Positions 18,170 through 26,285 of a stretch of 57,468 bases of DNA are shown here, piece by piece (within the stretch, counting starts at the first letter, position 1; each line of letters begins with the position of its first letter). The stretch is from an uncultured Clostridium sp. (GTDB lineage Bacteria; Bacillota; Clostridia; TANB77; CAG-508), in assembly GCA_930989765.1 (NCBI GenBank), contig CAKNNA010000005.1:1-57468 (forward strand), given 5' to 3'. Below the pieces are notes generated by a model, which ran no database searches, was not told the DNA's origin, and saw only the letters and a program-made list of their open reading frames with translations. The position numbers were made by a program, and so were the translations under genes.

Positions 18170-18215
18170 GGGTCAGGTCCCAATTAACCATTTTTGGTCA
18201 ATTGGGACCTGACCC
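18170..18215. repeat. Palindrome of the GACCTGTCCC type
   Basis: The arms GGGTCAGGTCCCAATT (18170-18185) and AATTGGGACCTGACCC (18200-18215) form a 16-bp stem with a 14-base loop. Partial copies lie directly to the left (GACCTGTCCCAAATTAACC at 18136). It forms one edge of the island. Confidence 0.82.
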
Positions 18216-18226
18216 AGATTAACCAT

Positions 18227-18255
18227 TTGACATAATTGATAAATGCATATATAAT
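18227..18255 (+). promoter_or_regulatory. Perfect-consensus promoter for the U32 gene
   Basis: TTGACA (18227-18232), a 17-base spacer and TATAAT (18250-18255), 33 bases before the ATG at 18288. Confidence 0.88.
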
Positions 18256-18287
18256 TATAAAAAATTAAACGAAAAGAGGAATAAACA

Positions 18288-19523
18288 ATGAAGCAAACAG
18301 AATTATTAGCCCCAGCGGGTTCTTTTGAGAAGGCAAAAACAGCTTTTTTATATGGTGCAGATGCTGTATATTGTGGAACTTCTTCATTATCATTAAGAAC
18401 AAGAGCTGATATGGAAAATGATGAATTAATTAAAACAATAGAATATGCACATAGCATAGGAAAAAAAGTATATGTTACTTTAAACATTTTTGCTTGGGAT
18501 GAAAAATATGATGAAATAATAGAAATGGCAAAAATATTAAATAAAATAAAGCCAGATGGAGTAATAGTAGCAGATGGAGGCATTGTAGATGTTTTAAAAG
18601 AATATGCTCCAAATGTGGATATACATATTAGTACACAAGCAAATATAGTAAGTATGCATTCTGCAAATTTTTGGTACAAAAATGGTGCTAAAAGAATGGT
18701 TATGGCAAGAGAACTTAATAAAGAGCAATTAAAATACATAATGGAAAAAAAGCCTGAAAACATGGAAATTGAAATATTTATTCATGGAGCAATATGTTTT
18801 GCTTTTTCTGGAAGATGCTTTTTAAGTGACTTTATGTCAGGAAGAAGTGCAAACTTAGGTGATTGTGCTCAAAGTTGTAGATGGTCATATAACCTATATG
18901 CAGAAGAAAAAAATAATCCTGGAAATTTAATGCCAATAGAAACAAATGAATATGGAACAACCATTTTTTCTTCAAAAGATTTATGCTTAATTAAAGAAAT
19001 TCCAGAAATTATAGATATGGGTGTAGATAGTTTAAAAATAGAAGGAAGGTTAAAAACAGAATATTATCTAGCAAGTGTTATAGGAACATATAGAGCTGCA
19101 ATAGATGATTACATAAAAAATCCAAAAGAATATGATTACAAAAAATATTTAAAAGAACTTGAAAAGGTCAAAACTAGAGGTCTTACTACATTTTATTTTA
19201 ATGATAGAAACAATAAAGATATCCAAGATTATTCTGGAAGGCAATATAATGAACAATATGAATTTGGAGGTAAAATTTTAAATTATGATCCAAAAGAAAA
19301 ACAAGCTATTATAGAAATAAAAAATAAACTAAAAGTAGGCGATTCTTTAGAACTACTAATTCCATATAAACTTGAACCTGCAGAGTTCAAAATCGAAAAG
19401 CTATATGATGCAGAAACAAATGAAGAAATTCAAGAAATAAGCCCTGGTGTTAAAGGACAAAAAGTTATTATGAAAATTCCAGTAGATTGCAAAAATGGAT
19501 GGATTTTAAGAAGAAAAAGATAA
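18288..19523 (+). CDS. Peptidase U32 family protein, TrhP-like tRNA hydroxylation protein
   Basis: A 411-residue U32-family protein. It begins ELLAPAGSFEKAKTAFLYGADAVY, the canonical N-terminus, and contains the core IEIFIHGAICFAFSGRCFLSDF with the cysteine cluster (SANLGDCAQSCRW). In Bacillus and E. coli such proteins (TrhP, YegQ/RlhA types) act in prephenate-dependent hydroxylation of tRNA uridine-34 or of rRNA rather than as proteases. Its relationship to the trmR-like gene upstream supports the tRNA wobble-uridine pathway. Many Firmicutes carry two adjacent U32 genes here; only one is present. It has its own strong promoter. Confidence 0.88.
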   Translation: MKQTELLAPAGSFEKAKTAFLYGADAVYCGTSSLSLRTRADMENDELIKTIEYAHSIGKKVYVTLNIFAWDEKYDEIIEMAKILNKIKPDGVIVADGGIVDVLKEYAPNVDIHISTQANIVSMHSANFWYKNGAKRMVMARELNKEQLKYIMEKKPENMEIEIFIHGAICFAFSGRCFLSDFMSGRSANLGDCAQSCRWSYNLYAEEKNNPGNLMPIETNEYGTTIFSSKDLCLIKEIPEIIDMGVDSLKIEGRLKTEYYLASVIGTYRAAIDDYIKNPKEYDYKKYLKELEKVKTRGLTTFYFNDRNNKDIQDYSGRQYNEQYEFGGKILNYDPKEKQAIIEIKNKLKVGDSLELLIPYKLEPAEFKIEKLYDAETNEEIQEISPGVKGQKVIMKIPVDCKNGWILRRKR

Positions 19524-19635
19524 AGTTTACATAAGTCCCCCCTGTCCTTAAGCAAACTAGAAAGAAGTGACCTAGAAGCTATTTTTTAAAAACCTCATAG
19601 TATCTAGAATAACCATCCCTAAATAGACACCAAAA

Positions 19636-20451
19636 TCAACATTTTCGCTCAAAAAATCTAGAAAGTAATAAACCTAATAAAATATCCAATATACATATAA
19701 GCAAATCCAAAATACTATAAATAGAATTTGGAAATAAAACAAAAATAGAGCCTATAGTAAAACCTATAATAGAATAAAAGGTCTTAATATAAAATTTATC
19801 TAGTAAAAATTTAATAAGTTTCATAAATATTATACATCCCAAAAAAAGCCCAATTCCCATAGGAATTAAAACAGGTAAATTTAGCATTGAAACAGAGCTT
19901 ATATATATTTGATAAACTCCAAGAAGCATTAATATAACAGTACTACTAATACCAGGAACAACAACTCCAATAGACATTAAAAAACCACATAACACTAAAT
20001 ATAAAAAATTAGATGTATTTATTAAATTACTTGAAAAAGTATTTTCTAGAGAAACTAAAAAAATACCTAATAAACAAGATAAAACAATAAAGATTATATC
20101 TGAAAATTTGGGTTTGGTATGTGTTTTTTTAGTTACTTGCTTCAAAAGTGAAGGTACACTTCCAAGTATTAGACCTATAAAAATAGATTTTACTTGTAAA
20201 GGGTAGTTATTAAAAAAATACATCAAAATATTGCCAAATGATATTACACCAAAAAATGTACCAATTAATATAGGTAATAAAAATTTAAAATTTTCTTTTA
20301 CATTAGAAAAAAAGTTTAAGATAGAATTTAAAAGTTTTTCATATATACCAAAAATAACACATAAAACGCCACTACTTATTCCGGGAAGTATTGCACCAGA
20401 GCCGATGAAAAATCCAATTATTAAATTTTTTATAAAAAACATATTATTCAC
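19636..20451 (-). CDS. DUF368 family membrane protein
   Basis: A 271-residue polytopic membrane protein with the DUF368 start GFFIGSGAILPGISSGVLCVIFGIYE and a second internal copy of the same pattern (GFLMSIGVVVPGISSTVILMLLGVY), the inverted-repeat architecture of the family. DUF368 proteins have been implicated in undecaprenyl-phosphate recycling (the PopT family); I infer that role only from the family. It is convergent with the U32 gene. Length is typical and the frame is intact. Confidence 0.88.
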   Translation of the reverse strand: MNNMFFIKNLIIGFFIGSGAILPGISSGVLCVIFGIYEKLLNSILNFFSNVKENFKFLLPILIGTFFGVISFGNILMYFFNNYPLQVKSIFIGLILGSVPSLLKQVTKKTHTKPKFSDIIFIVLSCLLGIFLVSLENTFSSNLINTSNFLYLVLCGFLMSIGVVVPGISSTVILMLLGVYQIYISSVSMLNLPVLIPMGIGLFLGCIIFMKLIKFLLDKFYIKTFYSIIGFTIGSIFVLFPNSIYSILDLLICILDILLGLLLSRFFERKC

Positions 20452-20644
20452 CTATAAAATTTTATTAAAAAAATATAGAAATATGCAAGCTAGTTTGATA
20501 TAATAAGACTCAAATAAAACTAGTTTGAATAATTTTTGTTAAATTATAGAAAATATTCATAACAAAAGTACCTAAAAAAGAAAAAAGGTTAAAACAAAAA
20601 ATTATTAAGCCTACTTTAAATAACCTTGGAAAGGAATAGTAGAA

Positions 20645-21559
20645 ATGAAAAAAAATAAAAAGAAAATAATTATTATAGCAAGCATTGTAATAGTTTTAGC
20701 AATTTTAGGAGTAATATTTTGCAATATTGATGTTGCAAGATTAAAAGAAAATGAACAGCCAATATTTAGTATAAATACTGAAATAATGAGAGATGGAGGA
20801 ACAAAAGCTTATTTAGGAATAGGTTATAAAATAATAGATTTTAACACAAAATCAGGTTTTGATGAAATAAAAGTAGGACTTTGGGGAATGAGATATGAAA
20901 ACTATATTGATGAAATTAAAGCATATGAAGCAGAATTAAAACAAAAAGAAGAAGAAAATAATCAAACTCATAATAATATATTTTATGCAAGTGTACTAAA
21001 AGCAGTGGAAGACTATATAATAGTAGAGCCATTTGACAATGAAGAAATAAAAAATACATATAAGCAAATAAGTATTAATATAGAAAACAATGCAACATAC
21101 CAAGAAGGAGAAAATGTCAGAGTAGAATATGAAGGAAAAATAACAAATGAAACTCCTGCAAAAGTTGAAGCAAAATCAATAGATAAAATTAACTTTAAAG
21201 ATTTTGAATTTATACACACAAAAACAGAAACTGAAACTAATCAAGAAAGTATAAAATATAGTGAAAGTGACAAATACTCAGTAAAAGCACAAAAAGGAGA
21301 TGTAACAGTAAAAATAGGAGATGAAACCTTTAGCTTAAAAGATGCAATTCAAAATGGAAAAATAACAGCAGAAGAAATAATAGAAAAAGTAAAACAAGAA
21401 GCAAAAGATGGAAAAATAGAAGAAGAAAATTATAAATTAGAAAAAAGCACAATCTATAGATGTAATGGTTATGCAATAATAGTCTCTGAACAATTAGATG
21501 AAATAATTATAAGTAGTGAAGATACTAAAATGGAAGAAATAGTACAAATTATATACTAA
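20645..21559 (+). CDS. Membrane-anchored extracytoplasmic protein, unknown function
   Basis: A 304-residue protein with a basic start and one helix (IIIIASIVIVLAILGVIF), so anchored with the bulk outside. The first part (PIFSINTEI, KAYLGIGYKIIDF, GLWGMRYEN) resembles a short domain seen in many hypothetical Firmicutes proteins. Residues about 117-182 (DYIIVEPFDNEEI to YQEGENVRVEYEGKI) look like a small beta-barrel of the kind found in DUF3221-type proteins. The tail is charged. Nothing catalytic is visible. It stands alone with about 190 bases upstream and a possible -10 (TATAAT at 20499). Confidence 0.7.
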   Translation: MKKNKKKIIIIASIVIVLAILGVIFCNIDVARLKENEQPIFSINTEIMRDGGTKAYLGIGYKIIDFNTKSGFDEIKVGLWGMRYENYIDEIKAYEAELKQKEEENNQTHNNIFYASVLKAVEDYIIVEPFDNEEIKNTYKQISINIENNATYQEGENVRVEYEGKITNETPAKVEAKSIDKINFKDFEFIHTKTETETNQESIKYSESDKYSVKAQKGDVTVKIGDETFSLKDAIQNGKITAEEIIEKVKQEAKDGKIEEENYKLEKSTIYRCNGYAIIVSEQLDEIIISSEDTKMEEIVQIIY

Positions 21560-21655
21560 ACTTAAATAAAAATATTTTGAATTTTACATAAATGTTATCA
21601 AAAAAATTTGAAAATGCATATAATAATAAAAATATCAAAATAGAAAGGAAGCTAA

Positions 21656-22657
21656 ATGAGTCAAATATATAATTTAATTGGAAATACTCCAATGATAAAA
21701 ATTGTTTATGAATACAAAGGTAAAAAAGGAAATATATATACAAAATTAGAATCATACAATTTAACAGGAAGTATAAAAGATAGAGTTGCATATGGCATTA
21801 TAAAAAAAGCATTAGATACAAAAGTTTTAAAAGAAAAAATGCCTATAATTGAAGCAACAAGTGGAAACACAGGAATTTCACTAGCTGCAATAGGGGCATA
21901 TTATAAACATAAAGTATATATTTTCATGCCAGACTGGGCAAGTAAAGAAAGAAAACAATTAATAGAAAGCTTTGGAGCAAATATAAAATTAATTTCTAAA
22001 AATGAAGGTGGATTTTTAACTTGTATTGAAGAAGCCAAAAAACTTTCAAAAGAAATAAATGGTTTTTTAGCAAATCAATTTGAAAACGAAGAAAATATAA
22101 AAGCACATTATGAAACAACAGCAGAAGAAATAAAAAATAGTTTAAATAAAGTAAATTGCAATATAGGTGGTTTTATATCTGGAGTTGGAACAGGTGGAAC
22201 GATAATTGGAATAGGAAAAAAACTAAAAGAAAATTTTAAAAATATAAAAGTTGTTGCAATAGAGCCTGAAAAAATGCCTTTAATAACAGGTGGAAAAATA
22301 ATAGGAACACATAAAATAGAAGGAATTGGAGATGAATTTATTCCTAAACTATTTGATAAAAACTTAATAGATGGCACAATTTTAATAAATGATGATGATG
22401 CAATAAATATGTCAAGAAAGATTGCAAAAGATTTAGGTCTAGGATGTGGAATATCTTCAGGAGCCAATTTTATTGGAAGTGTAATACTTAGTAGTAAAAT
22501 AGAAAAAGATATTGTAACAGTATTTCCAGATGACAATAAAAAATACTTATCAACAGACTTAGCAAAAAAAGATGATAATAATATAAATTTTATATCAAAC
22601 AATATAAAACTAATAGGATATGAATATATAGAAGGGAGTAAAGAAAGTTTAAATTGA
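21656..22657 (+). CDS. PLP-dependent cysteine synthase / cystathionine beta-synthase family enzyme
   Basis: A 333-residue fold-type II PLP enzyme. Lys41 in TGSIKDRVA is the cofactor lysine, and TSGNTGIS is the substrate-binding loop; GVGTGGTIIGIG binds the PLP phosphate. It resembles CysK/CBS (O-acetylserine or serine plus thiol), but the C-terminus is diverged, so the exact substrate is open. A plausible promoter, TTATCA-N18-TATAAT, lies at 21595-21624. The following HAD gene overlaps its stop codon, so the two are probably co-translated. Confidence 0.82.
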   Translation: MSQIYNLIGNTPMIKIVYEYKGKKGNIYTKLESYNLTGSIKDRVAYGIIKKALDTKVLKEKMPIIEATSGNTGISLAAIGAYYKHKVYIFMPDWASKERKQLIESFGANIKLISKNEGGFLTCIEEAKKLSKEINGFLANQFENEENIKAHYETTAEEIKNSLNKVNCNIGGFISGVGTGGTIIGIGKKLKENFKNIKVVAIEPEKMPLITGGKIIGTHKIEGIGDEFIPKLFDKNLIDGTILINDDDAINMSRKIAKDLGLGCGISSGANFIGSVILSSKIEKDIVTVFPDDNKKYLSTDLAKKDDNNINFISNNIKLIGYEYIEGSKESLN

Positions 22658-23304
22658 CAAAAATGATAAAAAGAATTATATTTGATGAAGATGAAACATT
22701 AATTAAATGGGACAAAAAATATGATTTAAAAGTTAATGAAGCACTTGAAGAGCTAAACATAAAATATACAAAAGAAGAAGCTATTAAACTTTTAGAAGCA
22801 TTTAATAATTATGAAAATGAATATTTAATATTTAGTATAGAAAAAATGTATGAATTCATAAATAAATATACAAATAAAAAATATCCCATAGAAATAGTAA
22901 CAAAAGTATTAGAAAAATGGGGAACTTGTGTTCCAAAAAGTTTAGAGCCTGAAGTTATAAGCACACTAAAATACTTAAATACAAAATATGAACTTGTAAT
23001 ATTAACAGACTGGTTTAAAAAGCCACAATTAAATAGATTAAAACTATTAAAAATAGACAAATATTTTACAAAAATTTATGCAGCAGAACACACAAAAAGA
23101 AAACCATACAAAGAGGCATTTTTGCAAGCTATAGAAAATTTAAAGCCAGAAGAATGTGTAATGGTAGGAGATTCTCTGAAAAAAGATATAATTGGTGCAA
23201 TTAATATGAAAATAAAACCAATTTGGATTAATGAAAAACAAGAAAAAATAGATTTTGAATGTATACAAATTAGAAAAATAGAAGAATTAAAAAGCATTTT
23301 ATAA
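22654..23304 (+). CDS. HAD-superfamily hydrolase
   Basis: A 216-residue HAD protein with motif I DEDET (nucleophile aspartate), motif II threonine in LVILTDW, the lysine in AEHTKRKPY and motif IV GDSLKKDIIGA. A helical cap lies between motifs I and II. It is a small-molecule phosphatase by family; the substrate is unknown. A TTG at 22654 overlaps the upstream stop; the ATG at 22663 (MIKRIIFDEDET) is an equally good start and would remove three residues. The tail-to-tail hairpin before sigK (about 23289-23317) probably terminates it. Confidence 0.85.
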   Translation: MTKMIKRIIFDEDETLIKWDKKYDLKVNEALEELNIKYTKEEAIKLLEAFNNYENEYLIFSIEKMYEFINKYTNKKYPIEIVTKVLEKWGTCVPKSLEPEVISTLKYLNTKYELVILTDWFKKPQLNRLKLLKIDKYFTKIYAAEHTKRKPYKEAFLQAIENLKPEECVMVGDSLKKDIIGAINMKIKPIWINEKQEKIDFECIQIRKIEELKSIL

Positions 23305-23321
23305 AAAGCTTTTTAACTATT

Positions 23322-24030
23322 CTATTTTTTAAATTCTTTTGATAATTTATGTATAGCTTTTGTTTCTATTCTAGACACATAACTACGCGAAATTCCCATC
23401 ATTTCAGCAATTTCATGTTGAGTTTTAGGCTTATAGCCATCTAATCCAAACCTTAATTCTAAAATTGTTCTTTCTCTATCTTTTAAAACTTCTTTTATTT
23501 TATTATAAAGAAGTTTAATTTTCATAGTTAAATCCACTTCATCTTCTATGCTCTTATCATTATTTTCTAAAACTTCTTGTAATGTTACAACATTATCATC
23601 TTTGTCTTTTCCAATAGGCTCATTTAAATATACTTCTGAATTTAATTTTTTAGTAGATCTTAAATGCATTAAAATTTCATTATCAATACATCTAGAAACA
23701 TAAGTACTTAATTTACTACCTTTATCTAAATTAAAACTATTAATACCTTTAATTAGACCAATTGTACCAATAGAAATAAGATCATCTTGTTCTACATTAG
23801 ATGTTGCATATTTTTTAGCAATATGTGCAACTAATCTTAAATTTCTTTCAATTAAAAGATTCCTAGCATCTTCATTACCATTTGCAAGTTCTTCTAAACA
23901 TTTTTTTTCTTCTTCTTGAGTTAATGGCTCTGGAAATAAATTACTTCCTTGTATATAACCGAACAACAAAAACAGCTGACTGTAAAAATTCAAAAAATCC
24001 TATAAATAAACCACATAGTGCTGAAACCAT
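23322..24030 (-). CDS. sigK: RNA polymerase sigma-K, late mother-cell factor, one CGG +1 shift
   Basis: The core (SIGTIGLIKGINSF, RCIDNEILMHLR, EMMGISRSYVSRIE) is clearly SigK-like; RLVAHI and the MHLR form favour SigK over SigE. The ATG at 24030, behind GGAGGT 6 bases upstream, opens MVSALCGLFIGFFEFLQSAV, a hydrophobic pro-sequence. It then meets CGG (23961-23959, codon 24), and the zero frame stops at a TAA six codons later. Skipping the C gives VV-G-YIQGSNLFPEPL and 235 residues, aligning with Bacillus pro-SigK (about 241). An unshifted start at 23993 would have no pro-sequence of the right form. The gene is contiguous, with no skin element. Confidence 0.92.
23959..23961 (-). other. CGG +1 recoding site in sigK at the pro-sequence boundary
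   Basis: The minus-strand context is GTT GTT CGG TTA. Skipping the C gives GTT-GGT (Val-Gly), aligned with the region where pro-SigK is cleaved in Bacillus. Confidence 0.88.
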
Positions 24031-24512
24031 ATAAGCACCTCCAAAAAAACTATCTATGAAAAATATATGAAATAAAAACAAAAAAGTGCATGACCGATAA
24101 AAATAAGAACCTTAAAAAATAAAATTTTTTAAAGTTCTTAAGAAAACCTCTCAAATCATTTATATTAATTTTTAAATTTCGAGGGAATTTAAAAAATATA
24201 AAAAGGAGAATACAAAGATTTGAGAAATGTAAGCTATTTATTAATATTCAAGATATTAGTAAATAGCTATGCAAAAAAAGAAAAAATCTGCTTACAAAAC
24301 AGATACACTAATTATAACATAAAATTTAGAAAATCACAATTAATAAAAAATTAAAAATAATAAGCATAATAGTAAAAAAAAGAGATAAAATAATAAAAAC
24401 AGATAAATTTTAAATAATTTAAAAACAAAATTGTTTGTAAAAAAAAATATTATATGCTAAAATATAAATAACTTAAAAATAGCACAAAAAAATAAAATTA
24501 AATAAGTAATTA
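24031..24512. other. Non-coding AT-rich region with three hairpins
   Basis: No credible ORF lies between sigK and the 6S RNA. There are hairpins at about 24103-24140 (AAGAAC pairing with GTTCTT), about 24152-24224 (CTCAAATC with GATTTGAG enclosing an AAGGAG) and about 24231-24268 (AGCTATTTA with TAAATAGCT). I cannot assign them to a known RNA class. Confidence 0.45.
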
Positions 24513-24711
24513 AATTTCCCTGCATAGTACGTGTAGACTTAAATTTTTAGAACCAACACACATATAAGAGGGGCCGATCTCGAAAATATGGCGTGCAAGC
24601 TCACCGTTTGAATTGTGAGAAGCCCATAAGTATTTTGGTAGGCACCCACCTGTTGTAAGGAACAGGTCCTTAAAAATTCAAGACATCTTACGGCTAGAGC
24701 GGGGGTTTTTT
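24513..24711 (+). ncRNA. ssrS: 6S RNA
   Basis: A run of about 200 bases of much higher GC than its surroundings, with the landmarks of Gram-positive 6S RNA: AGAACCAACA in the 5' half, GTGCAAGCTCACCG and GTGAGAAGCCC around the central open region, GGCACCCACCTG closing on AACAGGTC, then the near-invariant ACATCTTACGGC. The 5' end TTTCCCTGC can pair with the 3' end GAGCGGGGG, which runs into a T tract. 6S RNA mimics an open promoter and holds the housekeeping RNA polymerase. Exact ends are estimated to within a few bases. Confidence 0.85.
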
Positions 24712-24712
24712 A

Positions 24713-24741
24713 TGAACTTTAGGGAGATTCCTTAAAGTTCA
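24713..24741. repeat. TGAACTTT palindrome, copy B
   Basis: The ends TGAACTTT and AAAGTTCA flank AGGGAGATTCCTT. It directly follows the 6S RNA terminator tract. Confidence 0.8.
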
Positions 24742-24778
24742 TTTTTGAAGTTCAATATAATAAAAAATTTTAAAAAAT

Positions 24779-24804
24779 TGTAACGAATTTCAATTTCAAT
24801 CGTC
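24779..24804 (+). promoter_or_regulatory. ECF-type promoter upstream of the ECF sigma gene
   Basis: TGTAAC (24779-24784), 16 bases, CGTC (24801-24804). This is the layout of SigM/SigX/SigW-class promoters (an AAC-containing -35 and a CGTC-type -10) and lies 24 bases before the ATG. It predicts autoregulation of the sigma/anti-sigma operon. Confidence 0.78.
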
Positions 24805-24828
24805 ATATATAAAAGGAGGAGAAAAGTT

Positions 24829-25305
24829 ATGCAGGATATAGAACAAATATATATACAATATTTTACAACAGTAAACAAATACTTATTCTGTTTAACTCAC
24901 AATAATGATATTTCTGAAGAATTAACACAAGAAACCTTTTATAAAGCCGTTAAAAAAATAGATACATACAAAGGCGAATGTAAAATGTCAGTATGGTTAT
25001 GCGAGATTGCTAAAAATTTATGGTATGATTACTGTAAAAAAAATAAAAAAAATGTAAGTATTGAAAAAGAAATATTAGAAATTCAAACAAGTAATAAACC
25101 AGAAGAAAAAGTTATGTTTGATGAGGAAAAAATATCTCTATATAAAAAATTACAAAAATTAGATGAAAAGACACGAGAAGTAATTTATTTAAGAATAACA
25201 GGAGAACTTAGTTTTAAAGAAATAGGAATTATCTTAAATAAAACAGAAAACTGGGCTAGAGTAACATTTTATCGAGGAAAAAATCAATTAAAGGAGGTTG
25301 ATTGA
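24829..25305 (+). CDS. ECF-type RNA polymerase sigma factor
   Basis: A 158-residue sigma-70 family protein with only regions 2 and 4. Region 2 spans about residues 5-70 (ELTQETFYKAVKKIDTYKG, then MSVWLCEIAKNLWYDY), and region 4 spans about 100-155 (LDEKTREVIYLRITGELSFKEIG and the helix-turn-helix WARVTFYRGKNQL). It is preceded by AAAAGGAGG. The downstream gene encodes a zinc-binding anti-sigma, a standard pair. A matching ECF promoter upstream suggests autoregulation. The stimulus is unknown. Confidence 0.93.
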   Translation: MQDIEQIYIQYFTTVNKYLFCLTHNNDISEELTQETFYKAVKKIDTYKGECKMSVWLCEIAKNLWYDYCKKNKKNVSIEKEILEIQTSNKPEEKVMFDEEKISLYKKLQKLDEKTREVIYLRITGELSFKEIGIILNKTENWARVTFYRGKNQLKEVD

Positions 25306-25306
25306 A

Positions 25307-26125
25307 ATGAAAGAAAAAAGAGACTGTAATATTATTCAAGATTTACTACCAAACTACATTGAAAATCTAACAAATGAAGAAACTAACCATTTTATTGAAG
25401 AACATCTAAAAAAATGTAATGAATGTCAAAAAGTATTAGAAAATATGAAAAAAAATATAAAAATAAATACTTATCAAAAAGACCAAAGAGAAGTTAAGTA
25501 TATAAAAAAATATAATAATAGATTAAAATTATTAAGAAATATTTTAATTATAATAGTAGTTTTATTCGTAATAATTGTAGGAAGAAAAACAATTATTATA
25601 ACTAACTTAACTAATAAAGCAAATAGAATAAAAAATGAAGACAACTATTATGTAAAAACAGAGTCATATTCAGAAGGACAAATGAACATATTAGAAACAT
25701 ATTATAAAGATGGAAAATCTTTTGCAACAATGACAATATATTCGGAAGAAAAAGATACTATAAAAATAACCTTTTACAAATCAGAAAAAGAAATAATTGG
25801 ACTAATAGATAATGGCAAAACAAAAGTACTAACAAATAATGCAGATGTAACTATAGAGCCAATATCTTTTACATCTAATAGCTTTTTCGAAAATTTATTT
25901 ATAGCAATTACTACAAGTGTTGACAAAATAAAACTTAATGGAAAAGAGTGTTATATTATTAAAGAAGAAAACACTGAAAAATTTATTGATGCAAATACTG
26001 GCTTAGCCATAAAAATAATTGATAATCAAAATAATAGAACTGTAGATTATAAATATGAATATGGAATAGTAAAAGATACAGACATTGTTAAACCAGATAT
26101 AACTGGATATACAAAAATTGAATAA
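25307..26125 (+). CDS. Zinc-finger anti-sigma factor with extracytoplasmic domain
   Basis: The N-terminus carries the ZAS (zf-HC2) pattern: CNIIQDLLPNYIENL, then the H-x3-C-x2-C motif in EEHLKKCNECQ. One transmembrane helix lies at about residues 76-91 (LIIIVVLFVIIV), followed by an external domain of roughly 170 residues with beta-rich repeats (ETYYKDGKSFATMTIYSEE). It should bind and hold the ECF sigma at the membrane. I chose the ATG at 25307, one base after the sigma stop and 9 bases after AAGGAGG; a TTG at 25298 overlaps the ribosome site and is less likely. Confidence 0.9.
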   Translation: MKEKRDCNIIQDLLPNYIENLTNEETNHFIEEHLKKCNECQKVLENMKKNIKINTYQKDQREVKYIKKYNNRLKLLRNILIIIVVLFVIIVGRKTIIITNLTNKANRIKNEDNYYVKTESYSEGQMNILETYYKDGKSFATMTIYSEEKDTIKITFYKSEKEIIGLIDNGKTKVLTNNADVTIEPISFTSNSFFENLFIAITTSVDKIKLNGKECYIIKEENTEKFIDANTGLAIKIIDNQNNRTVDYKYEYGIVKDTDIVKPDITGYTKIE

Positions 26126-26130
26126 TAATT

Positions 26131-26168
26131 AAAAGAAGAATAGAATAAAAAACTATTCTTCTTTTAAA
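26131..26168 (+). terminator. Terminator of the ECF sigma operon
   Basis: The 13-bp perfect stem AAAAGAAGAATAG (26131-26143) pairs with CTATTCTTCTTTT (26153-26165). Confidence 0.75.
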
Positions 26169-26223
26169 ATAATATCACATATAATTGGCAAAATATTTTA
26201 ATATGTAAAGTTAAGAAAAAGTC

Positions 26224-26252
26224 TAGACTTTTGAAAAAAATTCTTGTATAAT
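26224..26252 (+). promoter_or_regulatory. Promoter for the acidic coiled-coil protein
   Basis: TAGACT (26224-26229), a 17-base spacer and TATAAT (26247-26252). It fixes the translation start downstream at 26286, because the in-frame ATG at 26244 would lie upstream of the transcript start. Confidence 0.68.
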
Positions 26253-26285
26253 AGGGAAAAAAGTCAAACGATGGAGGTTTTTGTA

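Noticed and set aside
23322..23993. The sigma factor starting at 23993, and identity as SigE
   Set aside because: That start lacks a ribosome site and a proper pro-sequence. The ATG at 24030 has GGAGGT and gives a SigK-like pro-sequence. Core residues (RLVAHI, EILMHLR) match SigK better than SigE.
26244..26285. In-frame upstream start of the acidic protein at 26244
   Set aside because: It overlaps the -10 box of the promoter and has no ribosome site; the ATG at 26286 has GGAGG at the right distance.
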